Positions 27,903 through 37,054 are shown, counted from the first letter of the stretch. The stretch: DNA of 64,000 nucleotides from Deltaproteobacteria bacterium (GCA_019310385.1 JAFDEK010000017.1:1-64000); one strand, 5' to 3'. Numbers and translations: made by a program. Notes: generated from the sequence alone by a model not told the origin.

Positions 27903-29756
27903 GTGCTGAATCGTGTTCTCGCGGCTCTGTCCATCACGGCGTTGGTCGTGGGTGTTGCAGCCTGGTCCCAGCCGGACCTCGCCAGCGAAGACCTGTGGTG
28001 GCACCTCGCCTCGGGTCGCTTCATCGTCGAGAAGCTCGAGATTCCGGCGGGCGACCCCTTCTCCCATACGGCGACCGGCGCCGCTTGGACCAACCCCGAG
28101 TGGCTGTGGCAGGTGACGGCTCATCTCGTCCATCGGATCGGTCCCGACGCTGTCGCCTGGGCGAATCTGACGGTGGTGGTCCTGACCTTCCTGCTCATCC
28201 ACTTCGCTTGCCTGCAGCTATCCGGCTCATGGCTCGCCTCCGCAGTCGCAACGGCGCTGGCCGCCGTCGCCTCCCACGCGTTCATCGACGTGCGTCCGCA
28301 CCTCGTCACCCTGCTCTTCACCGCAGCTTTTCTCGCCGTGCGGGAGCGGAGATGGGCGCCGTGGATCGTGCCCCCGCTGCTGCTCCTCTGGGTCAACGTT
28401 CACGGCGGCTTCATCTTCGGCCTCGGTCTCGCGGGGCTGGACGCCCTGGTGCGCAGCCTGCAGTCACTGCGCGCTGGGACCGGCCTTCCCACCGCTCGCT
28501 GGATCGGCGTCGCCCTTGGAGCGGTGGCGGTCGCCGTGAATCCAGTCGGGCTCCACATCTACCTGCTGCCTTTCGAACCCCTGGGAGAGACGCTCTTTCA
28601 GGGCCTCGTCGAGTGGGCGCCAGCGCAGATGAGCCTGGACTTCACCACCTGGGCGGGGCGATTCGGATGGATGCTCCTCGCCGTCGTGGCCTCGCTGTGG
28701 GCAGCCCGCCGGCAGCCCTACTGGCTCGCCCTCGCGGCCGTGACCCTCGTGATGGCCCTATTGGCGCGCCGCTTCATCCCTCTCTTTGCCATAACCGGCG
28801 CTCCGATCGTCGCACTTGGAATCGCACGCCTCGTGGAAGCCGTCGAGGCGCGCTTCCCGGCTTCCCCGCACCGCCAGCTCGGCCTCGCGCTCGCAGCGCT
28901 CGGCCTCGCGGTCTGGAGCTGGCAGGGCGTGCACTTCGCCGACGCTCCTCTGCGTCGCTGGACAGCCAGCGAGGCCCTGCCCAGCGGTGCGGTGGCCTAC
29001 CTGTCCGCCTTGCCGAGCCCGCCCAGGAAGCTGCTGAATGCCTATACCTGGGGCGGTTTCATCTCGTTTACGGCTCCTATACTGCCGGTCTTCATCGACG
29101 GCCGTGCCGGGACGGTGTATGACGAGCAGGTCATCCAGGACTACTTCACTCTGCTCAGCGCGAGCGAGGGCTGGCAGCGCGTGATGCGCGAGCGCGAAAT
29201 CGACGGCGTCTTGCTCGAGCCCGGGATGCCGCTTCTGAATCACCTCGATCGAGCCGGCTGGTTCCGCTACAACCCGGATCCCCGCTCGGTGCTCATGCTG
29301 CCCCTGGAAGGGCGGGGACGTCCGACGAACGTTCAACTCCTCGGCGACACCGCGGATACCTGGCTCTCGCGCGGCACTCGCGCATTTCGGCAAAGGAAGC
29401 TTGGGGTTGCCCGTTCCGCTCTCGAGCAAGCGGTGCGCCTCGATCCGCTTCAGCTCTACGCCTACGGGATGCTCATGAATGTCGAAGCCCTCGACGGGAA
29501 TCCCGACGGCATCGCGCTGTGGCTCGAGCGCGGGCTCCGCATCTATCCCCGCCGAGCGAACGGCCTGTGGTCCTTCGCGGAGGTCGCCTATCGCCTCGCG
29601 GACGACCACGATGCGCGCGTTCATGCGCTTCGGCAGATCCGTTCGAATTCGCCCTTCGTCGCCGAGGTCGACACGGAGGAAGTGATCGCCGCCATCGAGG
29701 AAGAGCGGAGGCAGAGAACGATGACGCGCGCTCCGACGGGCGTGGGACCCAAGTAG
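27903..29756 (+). CDS. Multi-pass membrane protein with GT-C-like N-terminus and TPR-like C-terminus
   Basis: A 617-aa membrane protein. A helix at residues 5-22 is followed by an exposed loop DLWWHLASGRFIVEK and then GDPFSHTATG. This WWHL/DPFS pattern occurs in uncharacterised membrane families related to GT-C glycosyltransferases. About ten further helices follow to residue 350. Then comes a globular part with YTWGGFISFTAP and FIDGRAGTVYDE, and a TPR-like helical tail (about 485-600). The start is the GTG at 27903, with TAGCAT 6 nt upstream and no SD. coq4 begins 2 bp after the stop. A role in surface glycan assembly is a guess. Confidence 0.7.
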   Translation: MLNRVLAALSITALVVGVAAWSQPDLASEDLWWHLASGRFIVEKLEIPAGDPFSHTATGAAWTNPEWLWQVTAHLVHRIGPDAVAWANLTVVVLTFLLIHFACLQLSGSWLASAVATALAAVASHAFIDVRPHLVTLLFTAAFLAVRERRWAPWIVPPLLLLWVNVHGGFIFGLGLAGLDALVRSLQSLRAGTGLPTARWIGVALGAVAVAVNPVGLHIYLLPFEPLGETLFQGLVEWAPAQMSLDFTTWAGRFGWMLLAVVASLWAARRQPYWLALAAVTLVMALLARRFIPLFAITGAPIVALGIARLVEAVEARFPASPHRQLGLALAALGLAVWSWQGVHFADAPLRRWTASEALPSGAVAYLSALPSPPRKLLNAYTWGGFISFTAPILPVFIDGRAGTVYDEQVIQDYFTLLSASEGWQRVMREREIDGVLLEPGMPLLNHLDRAGWFRYNPDPRSVLMLPLEGRGRPTNVQLLGDTADTWLSRGTRAFRQRKLGVARSALEQAVRLDPLQLYAYGMLMNVEALDGNPDGIALWLERGLRIYPRRANGLWSFAEVAYRLADDHDARVHALRQIRSNSPFVAEVDTEEVIAAIEEERRQRTMTRAPTGVGPK

Positions 29757-29758
29757 AC

Positions 29759-30556
29759 GTGAGCGCAGCCAGCCCGCATTCACGACCGCCGAGCACAGCG
29801 AAGCCGAATCCGCGGCTTCGCCGGGAGTGGCGGCTCGGGCTTCGCGCACTCTGGCGCTTCGTCACCACGCCGAGTGACCTGGCCAACAGCTTCGAGGCCA
29901 TGTTCGCACTGGCCGGGCCGACCCTGGAGCGCGAGTTTCGTCGCTTCGCCGCGCACCCGGTCGGAGTGCGCATGCTCGCGGAAGATCCGCGGCGAGACTT
30001 GAATGCGTTTCTCAGTGATCGAGCGGCGCTCTCCGCCATGCCCGAAGGCAGCTTCGGACGAGCGTATCTCGACTACCTGAGCGGCGAGCAGATGGGGTCG
30101 GCGGACTACTTCCTCGAGGCGGCCGAGCTCGAAGACAAGGCCCGGCGCTTCGGCTGGAGTCAGGACCACCTGTGGTTCGTCAGGCGCATGGCGAACAGCC
30201 ACGATCTCTTCCACGTCGTTGCGGGATACGGCCGCGACGTCACGGGAGAGGTCGGAGTCATCTGCTACACGGCGGGCCAGATCCCCCTTCTTCCCCTGCG
30301 CCTGCTGCTGCCCTACTTCCTCGTGCTCAAGCCCTCCCAGCCGATCCGCTGGGCACGCTTCGTCCGTGACGCCTACCGCCACGGGCACGCTACCCCCTCG
30401 CTCGCATGTGTGGACTACGAGGCCCTGCTGCCCGAACCCCTCGCGGAGGTGCGCCGGAAGATCGGCGTGCCGAGTATGCAAGCGGCCCATCCGTACGGAA
30501 TCCCCGGCAAGGGCTGGCTCCTCGATCGCGTGGAGCGCAACGTCGCGCTCGTCTGA
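29759..30556 (+). CDS. Coq4-family protein
   Basis: A 265-aa protein with the Coq4 core. The HDxxH-type metal motif is in NSHDLFHVVAGYGRDVTGEV, followed by AGQIPLLPLRLLLPYF and a C-terminal LPEPLAEVRRKIGVP. In eukaryotes Coq4 acts in ubiquinone synthesis, where it is implicated in decarboxylation and hydroxylation of the head group and in complex assembly. The GTG start lies 2 bp after the stop of the preceding membrane-protein gene, so the two are probably co-transcribed. No other ubiquinone gene is in the window, while a full men operon is, so the substrate may differ. Confidence 0.83.
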   Translation: MSAASPHSRPPSTAKPNPRLRREWRLGLRALWRFVTTPSDLANSFEAMFALAGPTLEREFRRFAAHPVGVRMLAEDPRRDLNAFLSDRAALSAMPEGSFGRAYLDYLSGEQMGSADYFLEAAELEDKARRFGWSQDHLWFVRRMANSHDLFHVVAGYGRDVTGEVGVICYTAGQIPLLPLRLLLPYFLVLKPSQPIRWARFVRDAYRHGHATPSLACVDYEALLPEPLAEVRRKIGVPSMQAAHPYGIPGKGWLLDRVERNVALV

Positions 30557-30566
30557 GGGAGGGGAG

Positions 30567-30590
30567 GGGCGCTCCTAGAAGAGCGCGCCC
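30567..30590. terminator. Hairpin between convergent coq4-like and parC genes
   Basis: GGGCGCTC (30567-30574) pairs with the GAGCGC-GCCC block (30581-30590) across a 6-nt CTAGAA loop, with a two-base bulge. Flanking G/A and C/T runs extend the pairing imperfectly. It lies at the shared 3' ends of two convergent genes and includes the parC stop codon. No T-tract follows. Confidence 0.4.
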
Positions 30591-32587
30591 TGGCCTCCCC
30601 CGCCCGAGCGGGGAGGGGGCTTCTTTGCGCCGCCCCGGGGCTTCGCTGCCATCGCGGGCTTGGGCGCCTTCGCGAGCTTCTCGGCTGGAGAGTGCTTCAC
30701 CTTGTTGACGGGCTTGGCGGCCAGCCGGCGGCCACGCGAGGTGGGGCTCGTGGGCTCCAGGATGGAGAGATCGAACTCCCCTGAGGTGACCCGCTGCCGC
30801 TTCATGGGCGTGAAGCCCAGCTCGACGACGCCGGCGGTATCGGGATCGATCAGCAGGTCGAGCTTGCCGGCACGCTCCTTGATGAGCTGGTACTCGCGAT
30901 TGCGGATGAAGCGGTGGATCTTGATTCGCTTTCCGAAGGCGATCTTCTTCTTGTCGCGGTAGACCACGACGAATTCGACGCCGGCTTCGGGGTCGAAAGG
31001 CGCACAGTGGACCAGCTTGCCGGAGAAGAACACCTTGTCGACCGGGGGCATGACGCGGTAGGTCCCGTCGCTCGAGATCCCGAGCACGAGATCGAACTCG
31101 CTGACGCTCATCCTGAAGTGATCGCCCCGGACCGCGGAGCCGAAGAAGCCGGACTCGCGGTCGTAGCTCAGCTTGATGTTCTGGCGCGCCACCGCCTTCT
31201 TGTCGACCGCCTCGATGCGGGTGACCTCGGTGCGCCGGGGGTAGTCGTCTCCGTACTTCTCGATGAGGTCCTCGACGTAGCTGACGGTGGTCTTCGTCAT
31301 GTTGCGCAGCCTGCTGTTCAGCTTCTTGATCTGCCGCACGATGTCGTCGACCTCGCGGCGGTTCTTCTCGATGTCGTAGGCGGAGATGCGGCGGATTCGC
31401 AGCTCCAGGAGGCGCTTCACGTCCTCCTCCACCATGGGGCGCACGAAGAGCTTCTTGAACTTCGCCATGCCCTGCATGACCTCGCTCTTCACGGCCTCGT
31501 CGGTGGTGGCCTCCTCGATGCGCTTGTAGACGCGGTTTTCCACGAAGATCTGTTCGAGGGTGAGCCAGTGCTGGCGATCGACGAGCTGTCCCCGCTCGTA
31601 TTCGAGCTCCGCCTTGAGCTGCGCCTTGAGCTGCACTGTGAGCACTTGCAGGATCTCGCTCACCGTCATGGAGATGGGGCGCCGGCCGCTCACGACGTTC
31701 AGGTTCGACGACACCGAGACACTGCAGTCCGTGTAGGCGTAGAGCTGGGGGATCACCTCGTCGGCGTTCACGCCCCGGGCGAGGGTGAGCTCGATCTCGA
31801 CCTTGTCCGTGGTGAAGTCGTCGATGGAGGCCAGCTTCACCCGGCCCTTCTGGACCGCGGCCTCGATGGAGGCGATGAGGCTCTCGGTGGTGGTCCCGTA
31901 GGGCACCTCCTCGATCACCACGTGCTTGGCATCCTTCTCCCGGATGCGAGCGCGCACCTCCACCTTGCCCCGGCCGTCATCATACGCCGCCACGTCCATG
32001 AGGCCGCCCTGCTGAAAATCGGGCAGCAGCTCGACGGCCTCTCCCCCCAGCAGCGCGATCTGGGCCTGCCACAGCTCCTTCAGGTTGTGGGGCAGGATCT
32101 TCGTCGACAACCCGACCGCGATGCCCTCGGTTCCCAGCATGAGGACCACCGGGAGCTTCGAGGGCAGGAAGACCGGCTCCTTGTTGCGGCCGTCATAGCT
32201 CGGGATGAACTCGGTCAGGGGCTCGAAGAAGAGGGTGTCGAGAGCCAGGGGCGTGAGGCGGCACTCGATGTAGCGAGCCGCCGCGGCGGGGTGCCCGGTC
32301 AGGAGATTGCCGAAGTTCCCCTGGCGGTCGATGAAGTAGTCCTTGTTCGCCAGCACTACGAGGGCGTCCGCGATGGAGGCGTCGCCGTGGGGGTGCAGCT
32401 TCATGGTCTCGCCGATGACGTTGGCGACCTTGTGGTAGCGCCCGTCGCTCATCGTGAAGAGGGTGTGGAGGATGCGCCGCTGCACCGGCTTCAGCCCGTC
32501 GCGCAGGTCGGGTATCGCGCGATCCAGGATGAAGTAGCTCGCGTACTCGATGAAGTGCTCGTGCATCAGGTCTTCGAGCTGGGCCAT
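30575..32587 (-). CDS. parC: DNA topoisomerase IV subunit A (ParC/GyrA family)
   Basis: A 670-aa type IIA topoisomerase cleavage subunit for decatenation of chromosomes. The active-site Tyr106 lies in AAARYIECR. The quinolone-resistance region reads HPHGDASIADAL. KPVQRRIL and the coiled tower MVEEDVKRLLELRIRRISAYD are typical. The C-terminal beta-pinwheel is short, consistent with ParC rather than GyrA. The last 60 residues are a Lys/Pro/Ala-rich basic tail. The parE gene ends... upstream on the same strand, 49 bp away, so the two form a parE-parC unit. Confidence 0.92.
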   Translation of the reverse strand: MAQLEDLMHEHFIEYASYFILDRAIPDLRDGLKPVQRRILHTLFTMSDGRYHKVANVIGETMKLHPHGDASIADALVVLANKDYFIDRQGNFGNLLTGHPAAAARYIECRLTPLALDTLFFEPLTEFIPSYDGRNKEPVFLPSKLPVVLMLGTEGIAVGLSTKILPHNLKELWQAQIALLGGEAVELLPDFQQGGLMDVAAYDDGRGKVEVRARIREKDAKHVVIEEVPYGTTTESLIASIEAAVQKGRVKLASIDDFTTDKVEIELTLARGVNADEVIPQLYAYTDCSVSVSSNLNVVSGRRPISMTVSEILQVLTVQLKAQLKAELEYERGQLVDRQHWLTLEQIFVENRVYKRIEEATTDEAVKSEVMQGMAKFKKLFVRPMVEEDVKRLLELRIRRISAYDIEKNRREVDDIVRQIKKLNSRLRNMTKTTVSYVEDLIEKYGDDYPRRTEVTRIEAVDKKAVARQNIKLSYDRESGFFGSAVRGDHFRMSVSEFDLVLGISSDGTYRVMPPVDKVFFSGKLVHCAPFDPEAGVEFVVVYRDKKKIAFGKRIKIHRFIRNREYQLIKERAGKLDLLIDPDTAGVVELGFTPMKRQRVTSGEFDLSILEPTSPTSRGRRLAAKPVNKVKHSPAEKLAKAPKPAMAAKPRGGAKKPPPRSGGGGQGALF

Positions 32588-32636
32588 GCTTCCTTCTCGC
32601 GCATTCTTCTGCCTCGCAGAAACACGAGGCCGTGCC

Positions 32637-34457
32637 TCACACGACGTCGGTCGCCAGGTTCTTGACGATGAAGTCGCGACGCTGGGGCGTATTCTTCCCC
32701 ATGAAGAACTCGAGCACCTTGCCCACCTCGCCGATGCTCTTCACCGAGACGGGGACCAGGCGGATCCCGTCGCCGATGAACTGGCCGAACTCTTTGGGGC
32801 TGATCTCACCGAGGCCCTTGAAGCGGGTTACCTCGGCGCTGCGGGTTCCATTGACGGCCTCGTCCCGCTCCTTCTCGCTGTAGCAGTAGCGAACCTGCTT
32901 CTTGTTGCGCACGCGGAAGAGAGGCGTCTCCAGGATGTAGATGTGGCCCTTGACCACCAGCTCCTCGAAGTATCGGAGAAAGTAGGTCAGGAGCAGATTG
33001 CGGATGTGCATGCCGTCGACATCCGCGTCGGTGGCGATCACCACCTTGTTGTAGCGGAGCCCCTCCACGCCGTCCTCGATCCCGAGGGCCCGCATGATGT
33101 TGTAGAGCTCTTCGTTCTTGTAGATCGCGTCGCGCTTGAGTCCGTGGCAGTTCAGGGGCTTGCCCTTGAGCGAGAAGATCGCCTGGGTCTGCACGTCCCG
33201 GGAGGGCACCATGACGCCACCCGCCGAATCGCCCTCGGCGATGAAGATCGAGGTCTCCTCCCGCCGCTTTCCCTTGCTGTCGTCGAAGTGGACCTTGCAG
33301 TCGATGAGCTTGGGGATGCGGATGGCGACCTTCTTCGCCCGATCCCGGGCCTCCTTCTTGATGGAGGCCAGCTCCTTCCGGATCTTCTCGTTGATCGCGA
33401 CCTTCTGCAACAGCATCGCCGCATCGTCGGGATTCTGGTGCAGCCAGGTCACCAGCATCTTCTTGACCGCGGGCACGACCCAGGAGCGCACCTCGGTGGA
33501 GCCCAGCTTGTTCTTCGTCTGGCTCTCGAAGACCGGGTCCTGGAGCTTGATCGCAATGGCGCCGATCATGCCGTCGCGCACGTCCTCCCCGGCGTAGCTC
33601 TTCTTCGCAAACTCGTTGACACCCTTCAGCACGCCTTCCCGGAAGGCGCTCTGGTGGGTACCGCCGTCGTTGGTGAACTGGCCGTTCACGAAGGAGAAGT
33701 AGTTCTCGCCATAGTTGTTCGTGTGGGAGAAGGCGATCTCGAGCCGGTCTTCCCGGCAGTGCGCGACCTGGTAGAGCGGGTCCTCGGCACCGATCTCGTC
33801 GCGCAGGAGGTCGGCCAGGCCGGCGGAGCTGTGGAAGCGCTTGCCGTTGTAGAGCAGGCGCAGGCCGCTGTTGAGATAGGCGTAGTAACGCAGGCGGTGC
33901 TCGATGAACTCCTCGTTCCAGGCGTACTCGCCGAAGATCTCCGGATCGGGGGTGAAGCGGATCGCGGTGCCCGACTCCTCGCCGGTCGCCTTCCCCTTCT
34001 TGTCCTCCTTGACCTTCCCCTGCTGGAAGGCCGCCCGGCGGTACTTGCCCTCCCGGTAGCTGATCGCTTCGAAGTCCGAGGAGAGGGCGTTGACGGCCTT
34101 GGTCCCCACGCCGTTGAGCCCCACCGAGAACTGGAACACGTCGTCGTTGTACTTGCCGCCGGTGTTGATCTGACTCACGCATTCTACGAGCTTGCCGAGG
34201 GGGATGCCGCGTCCGTAGTCGCGCACGTCGATGGTGGAGCCCTCACGGGTGATCTCCACCTTCTTGCCCTCACCCATGATGAATTCGTCGACGGAGTTAT
34301 CGATCACCTCCTTGAGCATCACGTAGATGCCGTCCAGGGGATGATTGCCGTTGCCCAGCCGACCGATGTACATGCCCGTGCGGAGCCGGATGTGCTCCAG
34401 GGCATCCAGGGTCTGAATGGCTTTCTCGTCGTATGCGACCTTCGTGCGCGCGGCCAT
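32637..34457 (-). CDS. parE: DNA topoisomerase IV subunit B (ParE/GyrB family)
   Basis: A 606-aa ATPase subunit of a type IIA topoisomerase. The GHKL ATP site shows KEVIDNSVDEF, VRDYGRGIP and GLNGVGTKAVNAL. The transducer Lys lies in QTKNKLGS. The TOPRIM domain shows IFIAEGDSAGG and IATDADVDGMHI. The C-terminal RFKGLGEI motif is intact. The length lacks the GyrB insert, consistent with ParE. It is transcribed immediately before parC. Confidence 0.92.
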   Translation of the reverse strand: MAARTKVAYDEKAIQTLDALEHIRLRTGMYIGRLGNGNHPLDGIYVMLKEVIDNSVDEFIMGEGKKVEITREGSTIDVRDYGRGIPLGKLVECVSQINTGGKYNDDVFQFSVGLNGVGTKAVNALSSDFEAISYREGKYRRAAFQQGKVKEDKKGKATGEESGTAIRFTPDPEIFGEYAWNEEFIEHRLRYYAYLNSGLRLLYNGKRFHSSAGLADLLRDEIGAEDPLYQVAHCREDRLEIAFSHTNNYGENYFSFVNGQFTNDGGTHQSAFREGVLKGVNEFAKKSYAGEDVRDGMIGAIAIKLQDPVFESQTKNKLGSTEVRSWVVPAVKKMLVTWLHQNPDDAAMLLQKVAINEKIRKELASIKKEARDRAKKVAIRIPKLIDCKVHFDDSKGKRREETSIFIAEGDSAGGVMVPSRDVQTQAIFSLKGKPLNCHGLKRDAIYKNEELYNIMRALGIEDGVEGLRYNKVVIATDADVDGMHIRNLLLTYFLRYFEELVVKGHIYILETPLFRVRNKKQVRYCYSEKERDEAVNGTRSAEVTRFKGLGEISPKEFGQFIGDGIRLVPVSVKSIGEVGKVLEFFMGKNTPQRRDFIVKNLATDVV

Positions 34458-34568
34458 GCTGCTCTCGTACTACTCCCTCGAGCGACGGGCACCCGGGGGC
34501 GGCGACCGTCGTGTTCATCATTGGCGGAGTCACTGTGGGGGGGGCAGTGAGAAACGCGCTCGAGCTAA

Positions 34569-34662
34569 GAGTGGGGAATCCTGGCAGAAGCTTCAAGGAC
34601 GCGAGCGAGCTTCAGGGGCGAGAGTGCCTCGAACGCGGTTTCGAATCGCGACGGCCCCACTC
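34569..34662. other. 94-nt segment closed by an 8-bp perfect inverted repeat
   Basis: GAGTGGGG (34569-34576) and CCCCACTC (34655-34662) are perfect complements. Inside are TCCT/AGGA and CGCG/CGCG pairs, the latter flanking TTTCGAAT. The outline resembles a tRNA, but there is no U8, no proper T-loop register, no convincing anticodon arm and no CCA end. A further stem, TCACTG/CAGTGA, with a G8-containing loop lies at 34530-34550. This is a structured intergenic region upstream of parE; an unknown RNA or degenerate tRNA is possible. Confidence 0.3.
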
Positions 34663-34691
34663 GGTACTCAGGCACCCCGCGGGTTTCAGCG

Positions 34692-35576
34692 TCACCCCTT
34701 CATCTCGTCACGGGTCATCAAGCGACCCAAGCCGCCGAGGGCCGTACAGCTGAGAGCCGCCGCGCGAACAGCGAGCTGTAGAGCACCCGATACGTCGCGA
34801 CCCTGGGCCAGGCCGGCCGCGAAGGCGCCATGGAGGACATCGCCGGCTCCCGTCGTATCTCGCACCCGAACACGCGGGGCGGGCACCCTGTGCACGCGCC
34901 CTTCGTGGAGCACCAGCGCACCTCGGCGTCCCTGGGTGATCGCGGGCGTTCCGCCGTAGCGCGAGTGCAGGACACGCAAGGTCTCCCTTGCATCCCCGAC
35001 CCCCCAGGCCTCGGCGAACTCCTCGGGCAGGATCGGATAGTCGACGAAGGGGAGCAGTGCCAGATACTCGGGCCGGGGTGCGTGGAAGTCGGCAATGACA
35101 CGAGCGCCTCGCGAACGCGCGCGCTCGACCGCCCGTCGAGCCTGCTGGGGGAAGTGACCGTCCACGAGGAGCAGTGTGTCGCGGCCAATCGGCGACAGAT
35201 CGAAGTCCGGCGCCGACGACTCGAGCTCGCGCCGATCGGGGACGATGAAGCGCCGCTCGCCGCTGCGGCGATCCACCAGGACGTAGGCCACGGTGGTGTC
35301 GTGGGCGTCGCTGCGATGGAGCCTGCGCGTCACCACTCCACGTCCGCGCAGCTCGCGCACGATGAAGCGCCCCCCCGCGTCTCTTCCTACCTGGGACAGC
35401 AGGTGGGTCTCGCAGCCGAGCTGTGCCGCCTGGGCGAGGGCTGTGCTCATCATTCCGCCGGGCGAGCGCAGGAGCTCGCGATAACGCGTCCGCGTGTCGG
35501 CGAGCTTCAGGTCGTCGACCACCAGCAGCTCGTCCACCACAACCAGCCCCAGCCCGACAATCCTGCGATTCGCCAC
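34692..35576 (-). CDS. PfkB-family carbohydrate/nucleoside kinase
   Basis: A 294-aa ribokinase-like sugar kinase. The N-terminal glycine-containing region SPGGMMSTALAQAAQLG and the C-terminal signature DTTGAGDVLHGAFAAGLAQG, with the catalytic Asp, are clear. The GTG start at 35576 (VANRRIVGLGLVVVDELLV) has GGAGG 7 nt upstream. The substrate is not predictable. It resembles the ribokinase/ketohexokinase-like group of PfkB proteins. It stands alone between parE and a divergent exported-protein gene. Confidence 0.87.
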   Translation of the reverse strand: MANRRIVGLGLVVVDELLVVDDLKLADTRTRYRELLRSPGGMMSTALAQAAQLGCETHLLSQVGRDAGGRFIVRELRGRGVVTRRLHRSDAHDTTVAYVLVDRRSGERRFIVPDRRELESSAPDFDLSPIGRDTLLLVDGHFPQQARRAVERARSRGARVIADFHAPRPEYLALLPFVDYPILPEEFAEAWGVGDARETLRVLHSRYGGTPAITQGRRGALVLHEGRVHRVPAPRVRVRDTTGAGDVLHGAFAAGLAQGRDVSGALQLAVRAAALSCTALGGLGRLMTRDEMKG

Positions 35577-35589
35577 CGAAGCGCCTCCC

Positions 35590-35611
35590 GACTCCACCCC
35601 GACTCCACCCC
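35590..35611. repeat. 11-bp x 2 tandem repeat upstream of the PfkB kinase
   Basis: GACTCCACCCC occurs twice in direct succession, just upstream of the GGAGG of the kinase gene. One copy lies in what would be its 5' leader. Confidence 0.85.
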
Positions 35612-35750
35612 GAAGCCCACCGCGAACTTGAGAGCAGACGATTCGTAAATAGCTGATATGCAAGGTCTTCCAAAGTATGCGCAGATTTCCTGCCACATCG
35701 GGCCCCGGGGCACCACGAATGCACACAGAGACCAGAAGAGGCCCTGCCCG

Positions 35751-36635
35751 ATGCATACCTGTCCTGCTCCCTCCATCAGGAGGCGCTCGCCTCGCTTGGC
35801 GGCGACGCGCCTTCCCCGCCCGAAAGCCCGCCTGAGAGCCGGCCCGAGAGCCGGCGTAATCGTCGGGTTGGCGATCCTCCTCGCCGCCTCGGCCGCCTCG
35901 GCCGGGAGCTTCGGCGGTGGATTCGGCGATGGATTCGGCGATGGATTCGGCAGACGAGCCGCTCATCGCAATTGCTGCCGCGGCTGGCACCCAAGGGTGT
36001 CTCTTGCGGATCTCGTAGACCCCGATCAGGAACGCAGCTTCGAGTCTCGCAACGGGGAGCTGGTCTTCGGCAACTTCTCGGCCGAGCTCACGGGCGTGGA
36101 TGGCCGCTACCTCGAGTTCTACCGGATCATCCCCATCGAGGACGGATTCAGGCTCTTCTCTCCGATGCGCTCCCGCGCCGATCGCGACGTCGAGCTGACA
36201 CTCGACTATGAAGTCACGACCGCAGACGGCCTCGCGCTCGACGTGATGAAGATCGACTTCTTCGGTCTGGCCCATGGCGATGGCGCCGCGGCGGGCTTCG
36301 AGGCGTCGCCCAGCGCCGCCGGAAGGGAGGCGATGGACAGGCTCGATGCGAAGCTCCGCGGACCCCGCGGGCGAGGCAGCGCAACTGATGACCTGAGCTT
36401 CGAGGGATTACTGAGCGAGATCGCGCTCTCCGAATCCATTGGAGTGCAGACCGATGACTGCGGCCACGGGAATTGCATCCATCGCGAGCTTGCGAAGGCC
36501 TTCATCACGAGCCGACACTTCTCGACCGCGGTCGCCGAGGTTCCCGAGCCCGGCACCCTCGGCATGCTGTCCCTCGGACTCGCGCTCCTCGTACGACAGC
36601 AGCGCGGTCGGAGACGCGGCGCGGCGCGAAGCTGA
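35751..36635 (+). CDS. PEP-CTERM sorting-domain protein
   Basis: A 294-aa exported protein. An Arg/Pro-rich N-region is followed by the hydrophobic signal core GVIVGLAILLAASAASAG. A Gly/Phe/Asp repeat (GGGFGDGFGDGFG, from a 12-bp x 3 duplication at 35919-35954) sits at the mature N-terminus. The C-terminus VPEPGTLGMLSLGLALLVRQ plus Arg-rich end is a PEP-CTERM signal, recognised by exosortase/EpsH in bacteria that make exopolysaccharide. The central domain (beta-rich, with two Cys near DDCGHGNCIH) is unrecognised. The ATG at 35751 has GAGG about 9 nt upstream. No exosortase is in the window. Confidence 0.8.
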   Translation: MHTCPAPSIRRRSPRLAATRLPRPKARLRAGPRAGVIVGLAILLAASAASAGSFGGGFGDGFGDGFGRRAAHRNCCRGWHPRVSLADLVDPDQERSFESRNGELVFGNFSAELTGVDGRYLEFYRIIPIEDGFRLFSPMRSRADRDVELTLDYEVTTADGLALDVMKIDFFGLAHGDGAAAGFEASPSAAGREAMDRLDAKLRGPRGRGSATDDLSFEGLLSEIALSESIGVQTDDCGHGNCIHRELAKAFITSRHFSTAVAEVPEPGTLGMLSLGLALLVRQQRGRRRGAARS

Positions 36636-36670
36636 GGCCGAGCCGCGGGAGATCCGACTGGCCCGCGAGC

Positions 36671-37054
36671 TCACTCCTCGCCGTAGACCTCGCGGCGGCA
36701 GGTGACGGCCGTATCGCGCATCCAGGACCGGATCTGCTCGGCGCCCCGCTCCTTCGATGCCGCGAGCCGGATCATGCGCCCGAGCTCCTCTTCGCTGAGC
36801 CCCCGGCCGAGCGCGCTGAGGTTGCAGTCGCAATAGCGACGGCAGATCGCCTCGTCTCGCCCCTCCGAGGCGCAACGGCTGAGACAGCCGTTCTCCAGCT
36901 CCACCACGACGGGCGCGCGCCCGGTCTCCGGATCCCCGGCCTCCGGATCCCCGGCCAAGGCCGGCAGGCAGAGCATCACGCAGAGAATCGCGCAGGGGAT
37001 CACGCAGAGGATTGCGCGGGAAGGGTTCACGCGGAGAATGCTCGCACACGCCAT
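36671..37054 (-). CDS. Small secreted Cys-rich hypothetical protein
   Basis: A 127-aa protein with an N-terminal hydrophobic signal segment (about residues 12-35, CVIPCAILCVMLCLPALAG). The mature part contains CLSRCASEGRDEAICRRYC and one more Cys near the end, suggesting disulfides. No known family recognised. Its signal sequence and the following DPEAGDPETG are both built from tandem duplications (24-bp x 2 at 36975-37022 and 15-bp x 2 at 36926-36955). The start is the ATG at 37054, without a good SD. It is convergent with the PEP-CTERM gene. Confidence 0.55.
   Translation of the reverse strand: MACASILRVNPSRAILCVIPCAILCVMLCLPALAGDPEAGDPETGRAPVVVELENGCLSRCASEGRDEAICRRYCDCNLSALGRGLSEEELGRMIRLAASKERGAEQIRSWMRDTAVTCRREVYGEE
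36975..37022. repeat. 24-bp x 2 tandem repeat encoding part of a signal peptide
   Basis: ATCACGCAGAGAATCGCGCA plus GGGG is followed directly by a diverged copy (36999-37022). Both encode hydrophobic Cys/Ile/Leu octapeptides of the small secreted protein. Confidence 0.8.

Noticed and set aside
30914-34550. Two long forward frames (583 and 666 codons) over parC and parE
   Set aside because: They are complementary-frame shadows of the topoisomerase genes, rich in Leu/Val/Glu/Asp/His with no domain signature.
34569-34662. tRNA gene (Ser or Sec type) suggested by the 8-bp closing stem and TTCGAAT
   Set aside because: No U8, misplaced T-loop, no anticodon stem and no CCA end, so it is listed only as a structured element.
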